A stretch of DNA of 11,251 nt from 2-12-FULL-42-15 sp964196565. GTDB taxonomy: Bacteria > Pseudomonadota > Gammaproteobacteria > Coxiellales > Coxiellaceae. The stretch covers positions 1 through 11,251 of the forward strand of contig CAXMUH010000147.1 in NCBI GenBank assembly GCA_964196565.1, written 5' to 3'. Of this stretch, positions 6,822 to 11,251 are shown piece by piece. The position numbers and the translations under genes are program-made. Each line of letters starts with the position of its first letter. Within the stretch, counting starts at the first letter, position 1. The notes under the pieces were generated by a model, which saw only the letters and a list, made by a program, of their open reading frames with translations, did not search any database and was not told the DNA's origin.

Positions 6822-7280
6822 ATGAAAAAACATATAATAATGAATTGCATAGGTGTTGTATTCGCATTAATAGCCCTTTCGTCTGCTGATGCAGGCTCAA
6901 CTAAAGAAGTTAAATGCATAGATCGCTTTACAATACCTAGTAAACACGTGGGACACTTATGGCAGGATAACGGCGGTGTCCTAAACATGAATGTTATCCC
7001 TATGTTCAATAACGAAGTAGATCTCTATATAGGATCATCATACTTTGAATACCATAATCCAAGTTGCAGTTCTAATTCTTTTGGCGCAACTATGAGCCTG
7101 ACAAGCAAGAATGCGATCACGCTCAATAATTATAGCGGGAATTTTAGCGGGAAAATGACATTAAGTGTTACCAGATTTAAACATATACATCCTAACACAG
7201 TTTACTATACGCTCTATTTATATAAAGACGGCGAAGTCATTTATAATAATCTACCCGGAAAACTAGTGGTTGGGTTATAA
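6822..7280 (+). CDS. Small secreted protein of unknown function (152 aa)
   Basis: I do not recognise this protein. It has a clear signal peptide: KK at residues 2-3, a hydrophobic core at about 9-20, and likely cleavage after ADA (24). The mature part of about 128 residues is predicted to be mostly beta-strand, Asn/Ser/Tyr-rich, with two cysteines (C32, C82) that could form a disulfide. A good ribosome site, GGTGA, lies 6 bp before the ATG. Eight of its 11 isoleucines use ATA, whereas dat and other neighbours mainly use ATT/ATC, so recent acquisition is possible. It is on the same strand as the surface-protein gene 340 bp upstream, and its 3' end overlaps the convergent ybeD by 6 bp. Periplasmic or extracellular location is inferred; a role with the adhesin-like protein is a guess from proximity only. 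Confidence 0.7.
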   Translation: MKKHIIMNCIGVVFALIALSSADAGSTKEVKCIDRFTIPSKHVGHLWQDNGGVLNMNVIPMFNNEVDLYIGSSYFEYHNPSCSSNSFGATMSLTSKNAITLNNYSGNFSGKMTLSVTRFKHIHPNTVYYTLYLYKDGEVIYNNLPGKLVVGL

Positions 7281-7589
7281 AGCCATTAACACGTCATCAC
7301 ACTGGGTCAGTTCAGAGTAGATCGCATCCAGCTGTTCTTTGCTTTTTGCCATCACCGCAAAGGTGAGTGAAACGTAATTGTTATCTCGGCTTAAGCGTTC
7401 TTTGGGTTCGCCTTTGAACTCAGGGCAATGTTTTTGAATAATGCTTAACGCCTTTGCTTTAACGTCAGAGTCTTTTTTCCCCATGACTTTAATGGGAAAT
7501 TTACACGGATATTTAATTGATGAGAGATCTTCTCGCTTATCTTTTGAGTTATCAGCGCCGTTGCCTTTTTGCTTTTCGTCTTTACTCAT
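7275..7589 (-). CDS. ybeD: YbeD-family protein (DUF493)
   Basis: A 104-residue protein of the YbeD/DUF493 family, which has an ACT-like ferredoxin fold and usually sits next to lipB; its biochemical role is not firmly established. The family core begins at about residue 26 (KYPCKFPIKVMGK) and ends with the typical CDDVLMAL, comparable to the E. coli ending KIDIVRMVL. The first 22 or so residues are a highly charged Lys/Asp/Glu extension absent from the 87-residue E. coli protein. A GAGG ribosome site lies about 6 bp before ATG 7589, and only 10 bp separate it from the dat stop, so it is the third gene of the dacA-dat-ybeD transcript. Its stop overlaps the convergent small secreted protein gene. 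lipB, its usual next neighbour, lies 3.6 kb away beyond the accessory genes. Confidence 0.9.
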   Translation of the reverse strand: MSKDEKQKGNGADNSKDKREDLSSIKYPCKFPIKVMGKKDSDVKAKALSIIQKHCPEFKGEPKERLSRDNNYVSLTFAVMAKSKEQLDAIYSELTQCDDVLMAL

Positions 7590-7599
7590 GCATACCTCA

Positions 7600-8493
7600 T
7601 TATAATACTGCTGAATCGCCGCTGTTAGCTGAAGTTTGAAGCAGCCCAGTTGATTTAAATTGTTGATAAAGCGCCATCATTTTTTTCCATAGCGGGCCCG
7701 GCTTACCAGTGCCAATTTTATGGTTATTTATATTTACGATGGGATAAATTTCTTTTGTGGAGCCCGTTAGCCACACTTCATCACTTTCGAATAATGCTTC
7801 TTCCGTAATCGAAGCTTCGCGAATATTTATTTGGTGCAGGCGTGCCATCTCAAGTATAACATGTCGAGTCACGCCGGCTAGAATTTGCGGTTGCAGTGGT
7901 GGGGTGATCAGGGTGTCGTTGTTAACGACAAACAAATTACTGCTGGTGCCTTCGACGGCAAAACCATCACGAATTAAAATTGTCTCGTGTGCACCACAGT
8001 CAATAGCTGATTGAAACGCTAGCACATTGGGTAATAGTGAAGTGGATTTAATGTGACATTCTTGGCGCCGCTTGTCTTCTTCTGTGATTGCACTTAGGCC
8101 TTGTTCGATTACAGAATTGGGTTTTTTAGAGGTGGGATAACACATCGCCAACACAGTAGGCTTTGTGTTGCTGGGAATCTCATGTGAGCGACCGATGGCG
8201 CTTCCACGCGTTACTTGTAAATAAATGGATAGGTTTTCATCAGGATACTTGTTTAACGCTATCAGTTTTGAAAAAATTTCCTGCCATTTTTCTGCTTTGA
8301 TCGGTGCTGTCATATGAATGGATTTTAAGCTTTGTTCGAGGCGTAGCAGATGTTCATTTAAGCAGACAAATTTATTGCGGTAGACTGGAATCACTTCGTA
8401 GACTGAGTCCGCAAATAAAAAGCCGCGATCAAAAATAGAAATTTTTGCTTGAGTTTCTGGAATAAATTCCCCATTAAGATAAACGCTTGCCAT
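7600..8493 (-). CDS. dat: D-amino acid aminotransferase (PLP class IV)
   Basis: PLP-dependent class IV aminotransferase of the branched-chain/D-amino-acid group, which interconverts D-alanine plus 2-oxoglutarate with pyruvate plus D-glutamate. The 297 residues start MASVYLNGEFIPE, with the family motif FDRGFLFADSVYEVI at 21-35. K149 in CHIKSTSLLPN is the PLP Schiff-base lysine. E181 in EGTSSN is the glutamate that contacts the pyridine nitrogen, as in Bacillus D-alanine aminotransferase. The choice of D-amino-acid rather than 4-amino-4-deoxychorismate lyase or branched-chain activity rests on these motifs and on the dacA neighbourhood. Its AAAGGA ribosome site is formed by the last codons of dacA, 5 bp separate the dacA stop from its ATG, and ybeD follows 10 bp later, so the three are clearly an operon. 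Exact substrate range is not certain. Confidence 0.88.
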   Translation of the reverse strand: MASVYLNGEFIPETQAKISIFDRGFLFADSVYEVIPVYRNKFVCLNEHLLRLEQSLKSIHMTAPIKAEKWQEIFSKLIALNKYPDENLSIYLQVTRGSAIGRSHEIPSNTKPTVLAMCYPTSKKPNSVIEQGLSAITEEDKRRQECHIKSTSLLPNVLAFQSAIDCGAHETILIRDGFAVEGTSSNLFVVNNDTLITPPLQPQILAGVTRHVILEMARLHQINIREASITEEALFESDEVWLTGSTKEIYPIVNINNHKIGTGKPGPLWKKMMALYQQFKSTGLLQTSANSGDSAVL

Positions 8494-8498
8494 GTTTT

Positions 8499-9719
8499 TT
8501 ATCCTTTAATAAACATCATAATGTGATCTGTCATTCGAGAAAAGAATCCACCTTTGGGATCATGTTGCAATGCGATTAAAGGTTTTTCAGCGATTTTTTG
8601 ATCGCGCAGACTTAAAGTGATGCTGCCGTATTGATCGCCTGTGATAATAGGTGCAGTTAAACGCCCGTTGAGACTCATGCTGGCTTTTAGGTTTTTATAT
8701 TCGGTTGCTGGAATGGTGACATATAAAGGTTGTTTGAGCCCAAGGGTTGTGAATTTTTCTTCGCCAAGCCAAACGCGTGGTTTTGTAATCGCTTGGTTCG
8801 CATCAAAGAGCTTATAGGTTTTATAAAAGCGGAAACCATAGTTAAGCAACGCTTGTGAATTGTTTGCACGTGCGCTGTCGGAAGGCGTTCCCATAACCAC
8901 AGAGATAAGTCGCATGCCATTGCGTTTGCCCGAAGAGATCAAGCAGTATCCTGCAGCTTTGGTGTGGCCAGTTTTTAAACCATCGACAGAGTTGTCGCGC
9001 CATAATAAACGATTTCGATTGGGTTGCTTAATGTGATTGTAGGTGATCCATTTTTCATTAAAGAAATGATATGCGCTGGGGAAATCCCGGATTATCGCAC
9101 GGGTGAGAATTGCCATATCTTCTGCGGTGCTGTAATGATTCTTATTAGGTAGTCCGGTTGAGTCGACATAATGTGTGTTTTTCATGCCTAATCGAGCAGC
9201 TGTCTGATTCATTAAGTCTGCAAAGGTGGCTTCGGTGCCAGCAATATATTGTGCTAGTGCCACGCAAGCATCATTTCCAGAGGCCACGATCACTCCTCGA
9301 ACTAAATCGTTTACCGGTACTTGTGATCCAGCACGTAAAAACATGCGTGAACCACCCATGCTCCAAGCTTTGCGAGAGATCCTGACTTTGTCATCAAGGT
9401 GAATCTGACCGCTTTGAATTGCTTGAAAGGTTAAATACAGCGTCATGATTTTGGTAAGACTTGCCGGAGCCACGCGTGCGCTCATCTTTTTTTGTGCCAA
9501 AATTTTCCCCGTATTTGCATCCATTAGCACGTAGCTGCGTGCACTGAGTCTTGGCGCAGGTGGGATCAGGGCTGGCATGTTAGCAGTACGGCTTGTATTT
9601 GTGGCGTGATGTTGATTGCTGAGTAATATTTTTTGAGCTGTGTCGGTGCTAGCAAAAGCGATGGAAAGTGAAAAGCTTAATATGATTGCGCATTTTGTGC
9701 GGCTGAAGATGGTTTTCAT
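8499..9719 (-). CDS. dacA: D-alanyl-D-alanine carboxypeptidase, PBP5/6 family
   Basis: Low-molecular-weight penicillin-binding protein that removes the terminal D-alanine from peptidoglycan pentapeptides in the periplasm. The 406 residues include a signal peptide (MKTIFSRTKCA..., cleavage near A23), then a Ser/Asn-rich linker to about residue 58. The transpeptidase domain has all three active-site motifs: SLTK at 87-90 (nucleophile S87), SGN at 147-149 and KTG at 249-251. A beta-rich PBP5 C-terminal domain follows (about 305-385). The last 17 residues (GGFFSRMTDHIMMFIKG) form the amphipathic helix that anchors such enzymes to the inner membrane. The length is close to the 403 residues of E. 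coli PBP5. It is the first gene of dacA-dat-ybeD and is divergent from a lipoprotein gene. Released D-alanine is a plausible substrate for the Dat product. Confidence 0.97.
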   Translation of the reverse strand: MKTIFSRTKCAIILSFSLSIAFASTDTAQKILLSNQHHATNTSRTANMPALIPPAPRLSARSYVLMDANTGKILAQKKMSARVAPASLTKIMTLYLTFQAIQSGQIHLDDKVRISRKAWSMGGSRMFLRAGSQVPVNDLVRGVIVASGNDACVALAQYIAGTEATFADLMNQTAARLGMKNTHYVDSTGLPNKNHYSTAEDMAILTRAIIRDFPSAYHFFNEKWITYNHIKQPNRNRLLWRDNSVDGLKTGHTKAAGYCLISSGKRNGMRLISVVMGTPSDSARANNSQALLNYGFRFYKTYKLFDANQAITKPRVWLGEEKFTTLGLKQPLYVTIPATEYKNLKASMSLNGRLTAPIITGDQYGSITLSLRDQKIAEKPLIALQHDPKGGFFSRMTDHIMMFIKG

Positions 9720-9796
9720 GTGTACAATCCTATGTTATTTTTATCAATTATTCCATTCAGGCGGCCATACACTAGGCAGAGAGTCTGAATTTAGAC

Positions 9797-9824
9797 ATCG
9801 TACCATATCATCGGTATTTCACAA
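9797..9824 (-). promoter_or_regulatory. Candidate sigma-70 promoter of the dacA-dat-ybeD operon
   Basis: Reading leftward, a -35 TTGTGA (9824-9819) is followed after 16 bp by a -10 TACGAT (9802-9797), each matching 4 of 6 consensus bases. The leader to ATG 9719 would be about 70 bases and contains the ribosome site AGGAT. A perfect 10-bp palindrome, ATAGCGCTAT, lies at 9828-9837, directly upstream of the -35, and could be a regulator site for dacA and/or the divergent lipoprotein gene. Confidence 0.35.
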
Positions 9825-9941
9825 ATCATAGCGCTATTAAATACCATGGATTAATTGCACAGTGTGTGTAAAAATAGGAATAAGTCTTTTAATTTATGCT
9901 GGGATGCTTGCAGTGATTCAAATGTGACCAAGGAGAGGAAA

Positions 9942-10337
9942 ATGAGATTTTTTAGGTTTGCTGCGATAACTTTGGTGTTGTTAGTGAGTACTGCCGGCCT
10001 GGTCAGTTGTAAAACAGAGACAACACGCCAGCTCGATGCTCAGCACTCTGATAATCAGATCATGAGTCATTACCCACCCAATCATACAGAAGTAAGATTA
10101 CGTAGTTTTAAGCGCTGCGAAGCTGCGATTGATCGTGCGTACAGAAAATTGACTCGGTTCAAGATGAGTAGACCTCATGGCGTCACCTATGACAATTGGA
10201 CTGAGCTCAATCAGCTGTTAGCCGACTCCCTTTCTGCGATGCAAAATAAGAGATACTTTAGCTGTAGGGTCAAGGTCCAAAAGCTAATAAGCTATATGCA
10301 GGATAATTTTCTGTATCCCAGACGATATCATCACTAA
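9942..10337 (+). CDS. Small lipoprotein of unknown function (131 aa)
   Basis: I do not recognise the family. The start at ATG 9942 is preferred because a strong AGGAGAGG ribosome site precedes it and the protein then begins with a lipoprotein signal peptide, MRFFRFAAITLVLLV, and lipobox LVSC at residues 20-23. A longer frame from TTG 9855 would bury this signal behind 29 residues. The mature protein of about 109 residues starts with a flexible polar stretch. It continues with a likely helical region containing C59 (KRCEAAIDRAYRKL) and C108 (FSCRVKVQKLISYM), which could form a disulfide, and has a basic, aromatic C-terminus (LYPRRYHH). K24 rather than Asp after the lipid cysteine would favour outer-membrane sorting by the Lol rule. 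It is divergent from dacA with about 220 bp between, and convergent with the PH-domain gene 18 bp downstream. Confidence 0.75.
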   Translation: MRFFRFAAITLVLLVSTAGLVSCKTETTRQLDAQHSDNQIMSHYPPNHTEVRLRSFKRCEAAIDRAYRKLTRFKMSRPHGVTYDNWTELNQLLADSLSAMQNKRYFSCRVKVQKLISYMQDNFLYPRRYHH

Positions 10338-10355
10338 GGATTTAAGTTAGAATAA

Positions 10356-10964
10356 TTACTTGGCAACAATCAGTTTACTGATGATATCCAGCGCTTCACG
10401 ACTTTCTTCGGTCGATAGTCCTTCCATTCGTGTTGCGTTGTTGCCGATTGCGCGGCGATTAGAGTTTATGGCAGTTCCGATGCAGTTAATATAGACTGAC
10501 TCCTGATTAAAGAATCGCTCAACAAATGAAGCTCTGGCATTAATGTCACTGATTTGTTTATAAGGGATAACGCGGGTATTTAAATTAACAAGACCATAGC
10601 GCAAGATGCAGCGTTGGTTTGTGATCAGATAATCGTAACTGCTCACAACCTTTCTAAACCAAAAATAATATCCAATAATAATGATTGCTATGATCACGAT
10701 TAGCCAATAATGCAGTGCGCCGAGTTTAGCTTCAATCGATTGAAGCAGTCCGTAATTTCCGCCATGTTTTGCAGGGCCAAAGCCATTGGCGAAGTTAAAG
10801 TAAAGGAAGCTGATCAGGACAATAAGGCCTAATGCCTTTCGCGAAAACTTAGAAATCAGAAAGTAGAATGCAGAGCTTTTGTTAGGCTTCAGGTGAAGTA
10901 ATAGCTTTTCGCCCTCATGTAGGCTGTAGCCGAGGAGGGTGTTTGAATTGCTGTTAATTTTCAT
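10356..10964 (-). CDS. Membrane-anchored bacterial PH-domain protein (bPH_2/DUF304 family)
   Basis: The protein has 202 residues. The N-terminus contains GYSLHEGEKLLLHLKP, a short cytoplasmic start typical of these proteins. Two hydrophobic segments (about 43-58 and 85-103) form a membrane hairpin, followed by a bacterial PH domain from about 105: YDYLITNQRCILRYGLV at 110-126, then TRVIPYKQISDI at 130-141, a long beta-rich stretch and a final helix (EESREALDIISKLI). These signatures match the YdbS/YdbT-like bPH_2 family, whose molecular function is generally not defined. The start at 10964 has a GGA 6 bp upstream and a strong extended -10 about 45 bp further. It is convergent with the lipoprotein gene and appears monocistronic in this window. 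Confidence 0.85.
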   Translation of the reverse strand: MKINSNSNTLLGYSLHEGEKLLLHLKPNKSSAFYFLISKFSRKALGLIVLISFLYFNFANGFGPAKHGGNYGLLQSIEAKLGALHYWLIVIIAIIIIGYYFWFRKVVSSYDYLITNQRCILRYGLVNLNTRVIPYKQISDINARASFVERFFNQESVYINCIGTAINSNRRAIGNNATRMEGLSTEESREALDIISKLIVAK

Positions 10965-11009
10965 AATCGTCCATTTCGTTCAAAAATTGGGTTTGTTATA
11001 TATCTTGCG

Positions 11010-11018
11010 ATTATACCA
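11010..11018 (-). promoter_or_regulatory. Extended -10 promoter of the PH-domain gene
   Basis: Reading leftward, TGGTATAAT (11018-11010) contains a perfect TATAAT hexamer and the upstream TGn of an extended -10 element. No good -35 is seen 16-18 bp upstream, as is usual for extended -10 promoters. The hexamer lies 45 bp upstream of the start at 10964, giving a short leader. Confidence 0.6.
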
Positions 11019-11213
11019 CCGGAATCTTAAGGAATAATTAAATGAGCAGCTATGTATTTTTTGATCAAATTGGATGTAGTGTGAGCCATGGCCGCTCTTT
11101 ATATCCATAGAGCATAGGCAAATCTGAAATCAATTAGTTAGCTGTGAGCTAAAGCGCCATTCGGGCTCTTAAGAAAGCCTTAACCGAATCAAACCAGGTT
11201 TTGGGGAATAAAA

Positions 11214-11231
11214 AACCTCTGGAACCTCTGG
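11214..11231 (+). repeat. Tandem 9-bp repeat at the window edge
   Basis: AACCTCTGG occurs twice back-to-back (11214-11222 and 11223-11231) and runs into GGTCAGGGTACATC. The phrase CTGGGGTCAG followed by a GTA/ACA-type run and AT-rich sequence resembles what often flanks REP-associated (IS200-like, Y1) transposase genes in proteobacteria. No transposase is visible because the window ends 20 bp later. Confidence 0.4.
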
Positions 11232-11251
11232 GGTCAGGGTACATCTTTTAT

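Noticed and set aside
10368..10382. Small hairpin ATCAG-TTTA-CTGAT considered as terminator for the lipoprotein gene
   Set aside because: It has only a 5-bp stem and no T-run, and it lies within the coding end of the convergent PH-domain gene.
11042..11110. A 22-codon frame (MSSYVFFDQIGCSVSHGRSLYP) with an AAGGA 8 bp upstream
   Set aside because: It is too short to support without conservation. It has no visible promoter of its own and starts close to the PH-gene promoter.
11138..11152. Hairpin TTAGCT-GTG-AGCTAA
   Set aside because: It is a short AT-rich stem with no T-run or neighbouring gene end, and could easily arise by chance.

Overview
The window looks like a chromosomal segment of a gammaproteobacterium, most likely a member of the Legionellales (Legionella/Coxiella/Aquicella/Diplorickettsia relatives). 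The basis is gene content and order rather than a database match: dacA, a D-amino-acid aminotransferase, ybeD, lipB and lipA in one orientation, followed by a membrane protein with a LssY-type C-terminal domain. The DNA is moderately AT-rich. The presence of an intimin-type surface protein would fit a host-associated lifestyle, but that is inference.

Layout, left to right. (1) 1-2068, minus strand: an open reading frame that runs off the left edge and encodes a DedA + PAP2 phosphatase + LssY_C membrane protein. Its last visible codons lie inside a dispersed repeat. (2) 2083-3697, minus strand: lipA and lipB, overlapping by 23 bp and only 14 bp upstream of the DedA gene, so the three are probably one transcript. 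(3) 3884-6481, plus strand: a large outer-membrane protein with a signal peptide, a Pro/Lys-rich repeat linker, an inverse-autotransporter beta-barrel and a C-terminal passenger of roughly 33-residue repeats. (4) 6482-6821: a gene-free stretch with a 129-bp element bounded by a 33-bp inverted repeat, and a separate GC-rich hairpin. (5) 6822-7280, plus strand: an unrecognised small secreted protein with ATA-heavy isoleucine codons. (6) 7275-9719, minus strand: dacA, dat and ybeD as a tight operon with 5-10 bp gaps. (7) 9942-10337, plus strand: a small unrecognised lipoprotein divergent from dacA. (8) 10356-10964, minus strand: a membrane-anchored bacterial PH-domain protein. (9) 10965-11251: its promoter region, and a tandem 9-mer at the window edge that resembles the flank of a small transposable element.

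How it fits together. DacA trims the terminal D-alanine from peptidoglycan stem peptides, Dat interconverts D-amino acids and their keto acids, and LipB and LipA make protein-bound lipoate, with YbeD as their usual small partner. In many gammaproteobacteria this is one continuous dacA-(dat)-ybeD-lipB-lipA cluster. Here the cluster is split between ybeD and lipB by about 3.6 kb of opposite-strand sequence that carries the adhesin-like gene, the palindromic element and the small secreted protein. This looks like an accessory island inserted into a housekeeping operon and is the most interesting point of the window, together with the unusual domain make-up of the adhesin-like protein.
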